Shown here: in pieces, positions 28,318 through 41,400 of the stretch
Position numbering within the stretch: the stretch's first letter is position 1
How the letters are laid out: each line of letters starts with the position of its first letter
NCBI RefSeq assembly: GCF_042242105.1
Contig: NC_092019.1
Span: 12,520,328-12,584,327 of the forward strand
DNA: 64,000 nucleotides
Direction: 5' to 3'
DNA from: Pempheris klunzingeri
Lineage: Eukaryota; Chordata; Actinopteri; Acropomatiformes; Pempheridae
Program-made: the position numbers and the translations under genes
The notes under the pieces: model-generated
Database searches by the model: none
The model's input: only the letters and a program-made list of their open reading frames with translations
What the model was told of the DNA's origin: nothing

Positions 28318-29600
28318 CAGCTGTAGGGAGCCGTGGCTCCACTTTTTGGGGGGTTTCATCCCCAATCCCCTCTTCCCTGGAAACCTGGCTTGTGTGTGTA
28401 ACAGGGCAAGGAAAGTTCAAGTGACTGTCTTTAATTTATGAAAATCCTTCAGATTCCATTCTCTGAGCCCTCCCCAGGCCGTCCTTGCTGGAGGAGGGTA
28501 ATCACAGAGCTGTGGTGGATTACAAACCAGAGAGATGCCCACAAAGTGACACTACTTGCAACATGAATGCCAACTGGATGATGCAGAGCACCACGGTTGG
28601 GAGACTGTTCTGCACTTGGGGGAAAGTACTTTTTAATAAAGAGAAATAAATGAATAAATAAATAAATAGCTGAAAAACAAAAACTGTAACCAAAGTTGCT
28701 GTCTCGTTTACAGTGAGTTTGGGAGACAGTGTGCCCTAGCTCTCCCCTCGAGGGCACAATGAGTCTGTGGTTGACGTTCAGAGGTGAAGCAGACTGACAA
28801 GTGGCCTACTGGTTATAGTTGCTGTAGTTGGATTCTCACCAGTCAGCCCAACAGCAGACAAAGTGCTGTCGATAGACACCTTCACCAGGGAGGCCTGTGC
28901 AGTGTGCAGTAGATTGTAGGACATTTTCTGTACCGTACTGCTCTTGAGTGTAAGCATTCTGTAACACACGTTTCACACAGAAGCAGAAGATGCAGCTCTT
29001 CTAGAGTTTTGAGGTCATTTTAGTCTGGTGTTGAACAGAAAATGGCTTTCTTCCCCAAAGTATCAAGAACCTACAACACCCTTACCTCCTCTTATCCCTT
29101 GATTGTATGAATACCCTTATGAAAAGAAATCACCTCTTAGGACTGGTTTTCAACTTCAAATACAGCTTTGCTGTGGTGTATATATAATGTTGTACATTAC
29201 ACTTCCTTTCTCTGTGTCTGTCTCTGTCTGTGTCACTATTCTCACACTTGCTATCGGTGAGGGATTGAGGCTGACATGTGAGTTTGGTCCGTGACCTCCA
29301 GTCCCCGCTGATTAGACCCACTCCTCTGGTCTCTCCACAGCTCCGTAGTATGACAGACACGGCTCAAACCTGTTATCTCCTGGTACAACGAAAATAAACT
29401 AGATGAAGTACACATTTGACAATTTTTCTTCAGTCATGGATTCTGCATATTTGTATTTCAGACTATGTAGCTAAGACAACATGTAAATTCCTCCCTTTCC
29501 CTTTTTTGGCTCAATGAATATCATTTATTCAGTATGAAATCTTTATACTATATGTTCCACGTGGTAAGAATAAATGTACATTAAATCTTCGTAAGCTGTT
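28318..29600 (+). other. ARID1A 3' UTR
   Basis: Non-coding sequence after the ARID1A stop, without recognised repeats. AATAAA hexamers occur near 28635 (in an AAATAAATG-rich stretch), at 29393-29398 and at 29569-29574; the last two are the likely poly(A) signals. The length is comparable to the long ARID1A 3' UTR of other vertebrates. Confidence 0.6.
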
Positions 29601-30420
29601 TGGTGGTTTCGTTCTTCTGGAATAATTACTACTTTCGGTCAAACAAGTGTGTGAATTCACACACAAAATAAGGTTTAAAAGAATTTTCTGATACATATAT
29701 TTTCACTTGAGTGCTCAGGAAACTTGTAGGAAATGAGGTCCATCTCACTGGGCTCAACAGTTGACATGGGGTTTACTGTTTGCATCAGATTAATTATTGC
29801 TGATTCAGTAAAATCACTGCATAAATGTAAAATAAATATACCACAACCATCAGCGAGTGGTCTCACTAACTGGCTACATGCATAAAGCTTGAAGGAGGAC
29901 TGCACATGGGTTTTCTCTTTGTATTTATCCAAACATCAAAGTGAAACATCCAATCAAAGCTAAGATTTGGCTTCTACTCAACATGTTTAGAAACCACTGC
30001 ACACACATTAAATACATCTGATAAAAAAATAAGAGCTAATTAAGCTTTACATGCCAAACAGGCTTGAACTATAAATATTTTCACATTTTTTTAATGAGGA
30101 ATGATCATAGACTTGTATATGAGAGTTTTCATACATTACATACAGTCTATAGGAATAACAAAACAGTACTTACACCACTGCAGCAATCAGTGAGACAATA
30201 TGGAGCTCCTCCTGCTGGAGAGAAAAAAACATCACCTGCCATGTCATCAAATCGATCAGATGCATGGTTATAAAGCTAAACTATTATTCGTGACATTTAG
30301 CTACATAATCAGTAAAAAAAAAAAAAAAAAGGTTTTTCTTTTGGTGCATGCAGGAAAAACTACACACGAGTTCCCCTCTGTGCTCATGAGCTTTTATTTC
30401 GAAATCAGATGTGCGGTTAC
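29601..30420. other. ARID1A-PIGV intergenic spacer
   Basis: AT-rich spacer of about 0.8 kb with a poly-A run at 30314-30330. No gene or recognised repeat was seen. Confidence 0.5.
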
Positions 30421-30430
30421 ACCGGAAGTG
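30421..30430 (+). promoter_or_regulatory. ETS/GABP-type site of the PIGV promoter
   Basis: ACCGGAAGTG is a perfect GABP/ETS consensus site about 300 bp before the PIGV start codon, next to a CpG-containing segment. The transcript start is probably just downstream; no TATA box is seen. Confidence 0.5.
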
Positions 30431-30619
30431 AAAAGCCCCATTCGAAAGGCTGCAGCAGGATGAGGATGTGAAGACAAAGATTACACCTGAGCGAAAACAA
30501 ACGCTGCGTGAAGACGGGTGGCCTATCTAGTCAGACCCAGCATTCAAAATTTGTTATAAACCAATGTCAACTCGAAACCCACGGAATCGTTTTTCCCGAG
30601 CAGCTTTCCACAGCTAGCT

Positions 30620-30727
30620 ATGTTTTATAGAAAACATGACGGACCCAGCAGTGACTGTGTGGTAGCAGCGACAATGCTCAGGCCTGTCATAACCGGCTTG
30701 TTCACATTTTGTCCGTCACATCAATGA
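30620..30727 (+). other. Upstream ORF overlapping the PIGV start codon
   Basis: An ATG at 30620 opens a 35-codon frame that begins MFYRKHDGPSS. Its TGA (30725-30727) overlaps the candidate PIGV ATG at 30724-30726 in an ATGA arrangement. It lies between the promoter motif and the PIGV CDS, so it is part of the leader if exon 1 is not spliced. Such overlapping stops usually tune translation of the main frame; function is inferred. Confidence 0.5.
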
Positions 30728-32612
30728 CCATGGATGTCAGAGCAGTACTGGAGTTTGCCACAGTCACCAGGGGTCTGTCACTGTTTTTGCAGGTGAGTTT
30801 CAGCCACGTTGGATGTTGTGAAGCTAACACTTTGCTAATCTAACATCCCCATTTGTTAGTTATTAACCTTAATGTTTAAGTCACCTCAGCAATTATATGT
30901 TTCTGTACGGTAGTTAATGAATAGTGCACATGGAAAACATACTGTATGAGGTAAGTAGGTCTCAAACACCTGTGTGCTTTGTTTCTTTGTACTGTTCATA
31001 ATGGCAGGATTTGTTTTAAAGCTGTCCAATGTCCCTCCCCAGGCTGTCTTGAATGCTGCCATCCCTGACCATGATGCTGATGCGTTCAGGCCCCCACGGA
31101 CAGAGGAGCCCCTGTACTTGGACTCTGCAGTGGAATGGCTGTTGGGCGGCCTCTCTCACTGGGACGCCGAGCATTTCCTCTTCATTGCTGAGAGGGGATA
31201 CCTCTACGAACACAACTTTGCTTTCTTCCCCCTCTTCCCTGTCGTCTTGCGGGGGCTGGCAGAGACGCTGCTGTGGCCCCTGAGCAGCTGGCTGAGCGTG
31301 CGGGGGCGTTTGCTGGTGGCCGTGGCTCTGGGGAACAGTGCCCTCTTCCTGCTGAGTGTGGTCGCCTTGCATGCGCTCAGCAGAATAGTTCTTCAGGACA
31401 GGCGTCTCGCTCTGCTCTCCAGCCTGCTCTACTGCATCACACCTGCCAATGTTTTCATGACTGCTGGGTACTCGGAGAGCCTGTTTGCTGCGCTCACATT
31501 TGGCGGCCTGTTCCTCCTGGAGAAGGGATTCACCCTCCGAGCCTGCCTGGCACTCAGCATAGCCACTGCAGCACGATCCAATGGACTTGTTAACATGGGG
31601 TTTCTACTGTATCTTCCATCTCTGCACGCTATATCCCAAATTCGTTTATATCGAGCAACGACAAAAGGCCACAGCAAAGTCTTCCGCTATATTTGGGCCA
31701 TCATCCGTCTCCTGCTCACCTCCCTCTTGGGAACTGCAATTATTGCCCTTCCCTTCTGTGCTTTCCAGTACTACGGGTACAGGACGTTCTGCACGCCGTC
31801 AGTCTCCTTGGAGCGGATCCCCCCTGCCCTTCTGTCGCTGGCTGAACGGAAGAGCTACCGGGTTCCTGATGAAAATGGTCCACCACCCCTCTGGTGCATG
31901 AGACCCCTCCCCCTGCTATATTCTCATATCCAGGATGTGTATTGGGATGTGGGCTTCCTCCGCTACTTTGAGCTGAGGCAGATACCAAACTTTATTCTGG
32001 CTCTACCTATGGCTACCCTCGGCATTATGGCAGCTTATGCATACTTTCAAGCCAATCCAGACCTGTGTCTGAGACTCGGACTTTGGCAGACGGGTGCAAA
32101 TAAAGGGCTCGACAAACCCACACCTGGCATGTTCAACCCCAGAGTGTTTGTGTATGTTGTGCATTCAACAGTACTTCTGGTGTTCGGGACCTTGTGCATG
32201 CACGTGCAGGTAAGTAAATCTTCTAAATTACCTTCTTGTGGAATGTTTAGTCTGTGGGAGTGAGGATCAGCTGTTAATTTCCATTTATCCCCAATTTTCT
32301 GCAATTCCCAATCTACATTTCTAGGTTCTAACCAGGTTCATGGCCTCCTCGTCTCCCGTGCCCTTCTGGATAAGCGCTCATCTGCTCCTCCTCAACGAGC
32401 CGCTTCTTCATCGAAGGAAAACGTCGAACCCCAGCGTGCAGCTACAGGCACATTCTAGAAACGGATGCAAGCACACACCTCAAAACCCCATCGTTGCACT
32501 GCTGCCGCATTTCACAGCCTGTTCTCCGACCACACAGAGCATCCTGGGATACTTCCTCTCCTACTGGGTGCTGGGCCTCGCACTGCATTGTAACTTCTTG
32601 CCATGGACGTGA
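30724..32612 (+). CDS. pigv: GPI mannosyltransferase 2 (PIG-V)
   Basis: Three coding exons: 30724-30792, 31043-32209 and 32325-32612, all phase 0, giving 507 aa (human 493). It adds the second mannose to the GPI anchor precursor from dolichol-phosphate-mannose in the ER lumen. It is strongly hydrophobic and multi-pass. The conserved luminal motif SHWDAEHFLFIAERGYLYEH lies at about residues 61-80, and YIQDVYWDVGFLRYFELRQ style sequence and the C-terminal LHCNFLPWT match the family. Two in-frame ATGs compete: 30724, and 30730 with a stronger ACCATGG context, which would give 505 aa. Exon 1 encodes an N-terminal segment similar to human (VLEFA versus VLRFA). An open frame running into exon 2 from intron 1 is not needed. 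The poly(A) signal is probably AATAAA at 33230-33235. Confidence 0.94.
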
Positions 32613-33229
32613 TTTAAAAGGTTGCTCTGAGCTTTAAATGCAATATTTCTATGTAGGACTGGGCTGTATACTGTATTTTAAATGATATGAATCCACACAC
32701 TGGTGTTTTTACACTACATCATCAATAGTCAGTTTTTGTTAATCCAGTTATTGGTAAATTGTTCGTTGCAATAGCATCACAAAGAAAATCATTTATATCC
32801 ATGAATGCAACGTTTGCCAATGTCACAAATAGAAAGCAAATAAAAGTAAAAATATTTTATAAGTATTGTAAGTAATAATACTTTAGAATACTTTGCCTCA
32901 TGTTATGATGTCGCCCAGTCATACATAGCACTTATTGACATGATTACATTTTTGATGCTGATTTATTCATGCAATAGTCAACAAATTTAATTTGCACATG
33001 TATCTGTTAAATGTGTTTGTAACCGTTTGAGAACACTTTACCTGAAACTTTATTGAATACTGTTTAGTTGTAAATCTTGGGAAAACTGTCATTGTACTTT
33101 GGGGGGGAAAAAAAATTGCTGAAGCATAAAATTTTATTCACTCAGTTTAATATTGCACTGCATGTTTAGGAGACTTATTCTAAGTTATTGTTTGGGGTTT
33201 TTGGATGTGAATGAAAAAAAATAAAGATT

Positions 33230-33235
33230 TTGTTG
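33230..33235 (+). promoter_or_regulatory. Poly(A) signal of PIGV
   Basis: AATAAA, 618 bp after the PIGV stop and followed within 30 bp by T/TG-rich sequence. No earlier strong signal with a GT-rich follower was preferred, though AATAAA-like hexamers also occur around 32838. Confidence 0.5.
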
Positions 33236-33239
33236 CTGT

Positions 33240-34980
33240 GAAATTATATTCATTTTATTTCCATGTAAAGGAAATAATTTCTTTCATTATGCGTATTGTG
33301 AAACTGCCACGTTGTGTTTTGTTGTAAATGACATTTGCTGCCAAAGATGCTCTGGCAAGTTTAGCTTTGAATTTAACACTAAATGTGATAAATTTAAACA
33401 GAAATGAAATCAAACAGATTTACTTCAAATATGTACTGATTATTCCACACACAAAATCCCTTCTACCTTCCTCTGAACAGTGTGTAAACATGTTTTTCGG
33501 TCTTGCTTCATGGTCCTTTATTGCACTGCACCCCTGATGCTGGCAGATTCTTTAAAACCACTAGAGGTTGCTGTTACTCATTAAACATCTTAGTGCACCA
33601 CCTAACAGTTAATAATGTTTTTTTATGGATGTTTTATGGAAAAGATTTAACAAACCTGTAAGCAAGCGTTTTAACAACAATAGGTGCATTATAACAAAGA
33701 AAAGTGAACCAACTAATCAGGGTGTTTCTCTGCTGAACAGTGCAACTAGTTTAATACTATAGCATTACATTTGTGGCGTGTACAGAATAAATATTTTGAA
33801 GATGAACAATTGTACATCATTAATCTAATTTCACAGACTCTAAAAATGTCCTCCAAGCAAAACAAGGTTGGAGACACTGAATAGTGCCACAGCTGACATG
33901 CACACAGAACAGCGGCCTTGTAGTCAAACACTTCAAACAGTGAGTCTGTCACCTGTTAAGCATTACCGGCCCAGAGAGCACTTAACATGGTGACCAGTTG
34001 CATTGTGGCCGCTTAAGTCAATGTTCTCAGCAGCTGGTGGGTAAAAAGTCAGGGTTACTTAACGCCCTGGAGAGTCAGTCCATGTGGAGACACATAGCAA
34101 AAGTTCAAACTGAACAGTTGCATTTAGTCCCAGTTGATGTGATTAAGGATAAATTACCAAAATAATCATCACCGAAAATATTGCAAATGTATGACGGAAA
34201 ACTGTGAGCAAAAAGCTGTGGTATTCTATGGTAATGTATGGTATCCAGACACTTCGGCATGTGGACTGGAGGAGTTGAACTATCTCAAATGGTCATATAT
34301 ATAGTGAGGTAAATGCCATACAATCCTTAGCTTTATCACTTCCCATCAGATTTAAACGGGGATTTAAAACAGTCCACATGCTCAGGAAAACAATAGAATA
34401 ACAACAAAATGATAATAATATAAATCAAGGATGCCCTTATGGTAATGTTTTTCTCTACCCCTGCTTAGCACACAGGATCAGGTTTAGCAGAATTGCTAAT
34501 TCAAGTTAATCATTTTAAAAATGATGATGCTTAATTTTACATAAGACTAAAAGTGTGACAAAGCTACTTTTCTCAACAGTGGACTGCAGCAGTGTTCAGT
34601 ACCCAGTACATATCAGATCTGTGCTGAGCTCTTAATCTAATTACCACACATTCACTGGGAATTCTGGGGCCCCTCTGAACAATACTGGAAACATCCCATG
34701 AAATACCCACCATGTTTGTGTAAACTCCCACCAGGCTGCTAAACATGACAGGAGGACATGAGCTCAGCTACGGCCCTGAACAAGACCAACAGACCAACAG
34801 CAGGATTGGACTGGATTACCTCATTTGTCCTGTCTGAAACTACATGTTGCATTTTCTATATGGCCTTTAATAAATCAGTGTGGGAAAAACACAGCACCTC
34901 AAACTGCCTATGTAAATCCAAACAGATTATCACTGTGGGAGCGCTGGTGTCTTTCGCTGATTTACAAGTCATCTCCACGC
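33240..34980. other. PIGV-ZDHHC18 intergenic spacer
   Basis: About 1.7 kb of AT-rich sequence. Open frames here are short and unrelated to known domains. No repeat family was recognised. Confidence 0.5.
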
Positions 34981-34985
34981 ATCAC

Positions 34986-35062
34986 TGACGTCGTGGAGCC
35001 GTTACAGATCAGCGGAGAGGCCTGCGTGTTTACGTCACCGTCCTCACCGTGACGTACATTGG
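34986..35062 (+). promoter_or_regulatory. CRE-like cluster and inverted CCAAT box upstream of ZDHHC18
   Basis: Three CREB/ATF-type sites lie within 71 bp: TGACGTCG at 34986-34993, TACGTCA at 35031-35037 and TGACGTA at 35050-35056, followed at once by ATTGG (inverted CCAAT) at 35058-35062. The surrounding sequence is CpG-rich compared with its flanks. The ZDHHC18 start codon is about 400 bp downstream. The leader contains at least two tiny upstream ORFs near 35355-35375. Confidence 0.5.
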
Positions 35063-35465
35063 CTGACGGCAAAAAAAAAGGAAACGTGAACCGCCGCTAG
35101 ACGCTTGAGCCTAAGCTCGTCTGAGAGTGCTCAATTTGTTATTAAAAAAAGGCGAGTTCATGTCACCGAACGAGTACTTATATGTATGAATGGCTTTAAT
35201 TTAACCGCCAAAGATGGTAGTTAACCTTGAGTCGAGTCGGGAACTGATTCAGCTCGTAAAACTACGGAGAATAATAACTGTGCTAGCTCGCTAGCTAGCT
35301 AGCGTTAGCTTTCAGGATGGGCAACTGAACGCTAACCGAAGAAGCTAAATATCAATGTACAATGACTGAATCTTGAGACTGCTGGCTCTCGGAAAAGCGG
35401 CTAGAAAAGAGAGTTTGTTGTGTGCCTTGAAGCTACCTCTGGACCGTGTTGATACTGTTAACGTG

Positions 35466-38400
35466 ATGAAAAACTGCGAGTACCAGCAGATCGACCCACG
35501 GGCGCTGTCGGTGTCGCCCTCGTCCGCACAGAATCACGCCGAGAAGAGAGTGCAGCGGCGGCGGAGGAAATGGGAAGTGTTCCCGGGAAAGAACAGGTTT
35601 TTCTGCGACGGACGGATCATCCTGGCCAGACAGAGCGGTGTCCTTCCTCTGACACTGGGCCTTATTGTTGTCACATGTGGCCTTTTCTTTGCATTCGAGT
35701 GAGTAAAGTAAATGTATGATTCCTTCCAGTGAGCCCTGAACGCAACGTTAGAGGTCTTTGCTGACATGGAGAAGCTGTAAATTCCCCAAGTTTCATATTT
35801 TTGTATTTCAGCCACTGTTTCGTGATAGTATACTCAAGGATAAAATATTTTCTGTTACAGTTGCCCATTCCTGGTTAAGCACCTGACCGTCTTCATACCT
35901 GTGATTGGTGGGGTGCTTTTTGTGTTTGTGGTCATCTCCCTGCTGAGAACCAGCTTTACAGATCCAGGCATCTTACCCAGGGCCACCCCTGATGAAGCGG
36001 CAGACATAGAGAAGCAGATAGGTAAGGCACACCCTGGAGCTGCACACTGGCTGTGAGACAGATGGGGTAAAACAGCTTTGCCATATGGGGGATCTCTGAG
36101 GGACGTGTTTGTTACTGAACTGCAGACCTAAGCAGCTTACTCCCTGTAATAGTTGAAGAGCACAAGAGCCAAAGCATAGCATTATGTGTGTTTTTATTCA
36201 TTGCTTATTATATCATTTGATTGCTTCCTGGATGAAATGTTGCCATCAAATGAGCAAGTCTCAGTGAGTCTCTCCAATATGCTTCTCTATTTTAAGATAC
36301 CTCAGGATCATCTACGTATCGCCCCCCACCGCGGACCAAGGAGATCCTCATCAACCAGCAGGTGGTAAAGCTCAAATACTGCTTCACTTGTAAAACGTTC
36401 CGCCCTCCTCGGACCTCCCATTGCAGCCTGTGTGACAACTGTGTTGGTAAGGATTTGGCTGGAAGTTACCACTTATCCTAACTGCACTAATGAAACTCAA
36501 CAACGTAACAGCCTTGCCAAGAGGAACAAACCATACTGATGTACTCGAGGGTTTACATTACTTTACATTACTGATCTGTTTCTTGAATTTACTATGTAGA
36601 GATGTAACAAAATTAAAAAGATACTCTTGCCATAGATTTCAAGTTACTTTACTTGAGAAGCTTTACAAAAGTTAAACTGAAATTCCACAGACCTCATTCC
36701 TCATTCAATGTAAACATGAGTTCCAAAATTCAACTGAAGTCAGTATGAAGCTTCAGCTGTCTGAGTTAAATCAAACATCTTTCTTTATAAGTCTTTTTTT
36801 TTTGTACATATCTTTATCTTTGTGTCGTCCCTGGCAGTGTTTACTTGCTGAGCTGTGGTGGACTGATAGTAACACAATGAGGGAATTTCCTACTGAAAAA
36901 TGTGTAACTTTGGAAGATGCCCACCTGATTAGTCTAACTCAGACTCCCGAGGCCTCCCATTAACTGTGGATAAGCTTTGGAATCTGTTTTTACACGGAAC
37001 AAGGACTGTGGGACTAAGGATTTTTTCCACCCATTACTTAACATTGTAATTGTATTAGGAAGGCATCTCTTTATGGGCCAGTATGAACAAGAGGAATCAC
37101 TACAGCAAGCAAAAACTGATTCCACGATCATATTGACACTTGACAAATTCAAAATATGTGAATCTATCCTTTAACTGAATCAGGAAAATTATAATTTGAT
37201 GAAAATGCTATATAAATTCTGGGGTAGGAGTGATTATTTTTATGATACAACATATTAGGTGTTACTGCTATTATACTTTACAGCTACCATAAAGGTGCCT
37301 CTAACCTCTGACATGCATGCTGTCTTTTTTTTTTACCCTCAGAACGATTTGACCACCACTGCCCATGGGTGGGGAACTGTGTGGGCAAGCGCAATTACCG
37401 TTTTTTCTACAGCTTCATCATCTCTCTGTCGTTCCTGACATCTTTCATATTTGGCTGTGTCATCACGCACATTACCCTGCGTAAATATTCTCACTTACAA
37501 AGACACAAATGCACTCAGTAGTGGTATGATGCCATATTATCAGGAGCCGCTTTTAGATCACTTCATTTCTGATTTGTCCTTTTCCTTCCAGGTTCTCAGG
37601 CAGGTAAAAGCCTTGTTCAAGCCATTCAAGAGAGCCCTGCCAGATATCCTTTGTACACATTGTCACATAATCAGCCCGCTTATGGGATGCATGACATCTT
37701 TTTAAATTTGCTACTGTTTTGTGCCAAGAAATAACACGAGTTAGACTGTCGACAAGGCATTTCTCAGCGCTCTTCAGCCTAAGCCCACGCCTAATAGGAT
37801 CAGACAGTTAGCATCCAGCACAGCAGTGCTTTTAGGCAGATGGCTTTCCAGTAGAGGGTTTGCTGCCTCATGTCCATGTGAGATGATGTCAGTGGCTAGA
37901 CAAATATAGGCTGCATGACTACAGAGTGGTTAAATTTGTTACTCACAGTTAGAGTGTGGAGTAAGTTCCTCATGCTATGCATGATGTGCAGGACATTATG
38001 TCATTTTGTTGGAGCCTGTGTGCGTGTCTTTCTAAATCTAGAAAGAACACGGGCTGTTTATTTCTTACTAGTTATCTCAGTGAGCAGATGATCTGATTTT
38101 ACTGTAACTTATTGAGTCACTTTTCATATTAAAATGAAAAACCAACTAATTAACGAATATTATGTGACAATTTAACTTGTTCACTGTAATAAATTTCATA
38201 TCTCAAGCACGCTGAAACAAATTTATACCAGTGAGTGAGGAAGGTTGGTAAGAAAGAAAGATAAATGATTCTAGGAAGCAACAATATGATGGTGAACCTT
38301 TTTGTTGGTGTCTGGAAAGCAGATTTGTGGTGATAGATTTACTAAAGCATTGCTCTTTGTATGATATAGAGGTAGTTGTTTTTTACTTGAGTAATTCCAT

Positions 38401-41400
38401 TTTCTTTTACATCTTATATTCTATCACTGGAAAATGGTCTGCTGTTGCTGTTTGTTGACAGCAGAGAATCAATTATTTAACATAATTACATAAGTTTTAT
38501 TTCATTTAGCTGAGACAGAGAGGCATAAGTCAGCTGAAGTAGATGTGCTTGGTGCAGGACAAAAAGGAGTCTAACAGTGAGAGGAAAAACACCCACACAT
38601 ATTCACCCTTGTCATGGGTTTTACTCATCAGCTTTAATAGTCGTCTTTGTTAAGTAATCATTGGTATTGGTGATATTATCGTGCCTTGACTCTTCCCTGT
38701 GCACTGTGGTGGAGTTGGTGATTTGTTTCTTCTCCATCTGGTCTATCCTGGGCCTCTCAGGCTTCCATACCTATTTAGTAGCCTCCAACCTTACAACAAA
38801 TGAAGACGTAAGCACTCTTTCTTCTGGACACGATACAGTTCAATTCATGATGGTTAAAATAGACATTATGCACTTACTGGTAGCTGACTTTATTTATTTG
38901 CTGTGCAGATAAAGGGATCCTGGTCGAGTAAACGGGGTACAGAGGAGTCTGGGAACCCCTACAGTTACAACAGTATTATAACCAACTGCTGTGTGACATT
39001 ATGTGGCCCCATGCCCCCAAGGTGAGGCCTCGAAACATTTTTCTCCTCAATCCAGTGTCTGTAGTCCATGTTAAATTGCATGGTAACTTAATCCTCTGTT
39101 CTGTTCTCTAGTCTGATTGACAGAAGAGGTTTCTTGCCTCCTGACGAGGCAATCCCTGCTGCTTCTGCTGTGGAGATAGAGCTGCCCCCCTTCACAGCCA
39201 AGAATGACGCGCACATGGTAGGATGAACCAGCTTGTGGTCCCTCCAAAGTCATGACTGTCCCATAGCCCGTTGTTGTTGTTGTTGTTAGGCTGACCCCCA
39301 TGCTCCTTTCTTACTCTGTATCCACTCCTTCATCCTCCAGACCTCCAGCAATCTGTGGCTTGTGTTATGAAAGATGTGCATTTTATACATAATGGTTATG
39401 ACGACAGAAACTAGAGCGTGGGGTTTTATTAATGAATGGCCTAATCAGTGGTCTCTGACTGGACTGGAACGAGGTTACTAGGGCTCAGCTTCTGATGGCT
39501 TGGAACTGAACACAATATTAAGCCAAATATCCACAGTAGAAATGATTAAGCAAGCTAATAAGAGCTGTCATTCAACAGAAACCTCTTCCTAGAGGTAATC
39601 ACTGTGCAGCGTGCTGAAGTGATACTGCTGTGTCACTTGTTCTTTGAACTTTAGAACAAAATGTCTTGAAAAGCGTCTGTAACACTGTTTGGCATCATCG
39701 AGCACTTAAAAGCGCAAGAAAGTGGGCAGAGTTTTTACAGCCACAAATTTAACCGTTCGTTACCGTCATTGTTGAGTTGCTCAGTTCCCCCGTCAGACTG
39801 CTGCAGATATATTATGGTCATTTGCTGCCGTTGGACAGTAAAACACATTTATTGCAGCAACTTTTGATATTTGACTTGCGTTTATGTTTGCCTACAACTT
39901 GTTGCTGTATCGACCTCCTCGTTACTGTATTACTGGGTTTGCTTGTATGTTATGGTGAAGGTGTATGCACGTTACATTATTACTCATTAGTAGGAGATTC
40001 AAATGGTATTCGATCATATTTTGTACTTGATTTATCAGCACTTTATCCGCACAGGTTATTAATCACATGCCTTGAATACATCTGTCATTCAGTATGTTTG
40101 CCATATCAAATGTTTCAAGTATGTTAAAGGCAGTATTGCTTTACTTTTTTAATCCATGTCTTCTATTTTTACGTATATATTTTTCATTTTAATTAAAAAG
40201 TGTTCTTTTATGCGTTAAATAAACATTATTTTTGTATTTTGGGATTTTGGTCTTTGTTTTGAGTTTACTTTGCCTCTTCATTTTCTCATGTGCCTGACAG
40301 TAGATTTTTGTATTTTTTAAGTTTTTTTTTAAAGTTTTTTTTATTTTTTATTTCAGTAGCTATAAGTTAGAGAACAGATGAATCTATTTGTTATGAACAT
40401 TTGCTTCCTATGTCTGTGACATAATTGCCAGAAGAAAGGTCTGACACTCAGTGTTGTACTGTATCCATTCCACCCTGCTAGGAGGAGAACTGTCAGGATT
40501 TTGCTTTGTCCTGCACAGCCTGAAGGGCACTGCTGCATGTAGACGGTTGATGGTAAGAGTAGGGGTGAACGTAAAACCAATCACAGCATCTCTTCACTCG
40601 CCATTTACTGTGTCTTTTTTCATAATATAGTTTGTTTTTAAGTTTTGAATCTCTAGTCATTTCCCTTTGTAAGATATGACTTTGTTTTTGCATAAAGCCA
40701 AGTGTAGTTGGAGTAGATGTTGTGATTGGTGTGTGGTGACTGTGTGAATGAGTGCACTGCCTTACTTGTGAATGTGCATGCTTCACTACCATTCATTCTC
40801 CTCTCATTAACATTTGCTCACTCACTCGGCTTAGGATGGAGCTCGTGTTTGAAGGCTGATGATCTTACTCTTGTCCTTTTTAGTAGTTAGATGATATTGT
40901 GCATGCATGATAAGCCTGCATAAACTGGATCTCACTTTCTACTTTTATCAGAGCCAGAAGAAACACATGAAGAGGCTTCCTCACATGTATGAGTCTTTAC
41001 CCATGTTGCATTGTTTGCTTTGAACTCACTTCTTCCATGCCTTTCCATGTGAATCTTTTGACAGTGCTGTCATCACTTTCACTGTGCTTGATGGGCGCTT
41101 AACTAATCATTTTAATCACCTTGCAGAATTTTCTATCCATGTTTGTCCTGTTTTTACTGTTTGGCCTTCCATAACACAAAATGAGGTCTGAGGAAGATGC
41201 TTTCTTGACCCCTTTCTTTTTCCCCCCTCCTTACGCAGTGCACTCAGAGCACCAAGGACGTGCTGGAGAGGATGGTCCACTCCTTGGACGTTCATGGCCC
41301 GTGCCCCCCTGGCACCCCAAAGACTACCCCTCTGGACCTGGAGGTTCCCAGCACGGCAGCACCTTCCACTGAGCCTTCACCCTCCACCGGCTGCTCAGGA

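Noticed and set aside
39777-40127. 116-codon frame in ZDHHC18 intron 8
   Set aside because: AT-rich and hydrophobic by composition, with no splice signals joining it in frame and no recognised domain.
40952-41035. Possible extra ZDHHC18 exon after a CAG acceptor ([14 protein letters not shown])
   Set aside because: The only nearby donor gives a length that is not a multiple of three and would shift the frame of the last exon.
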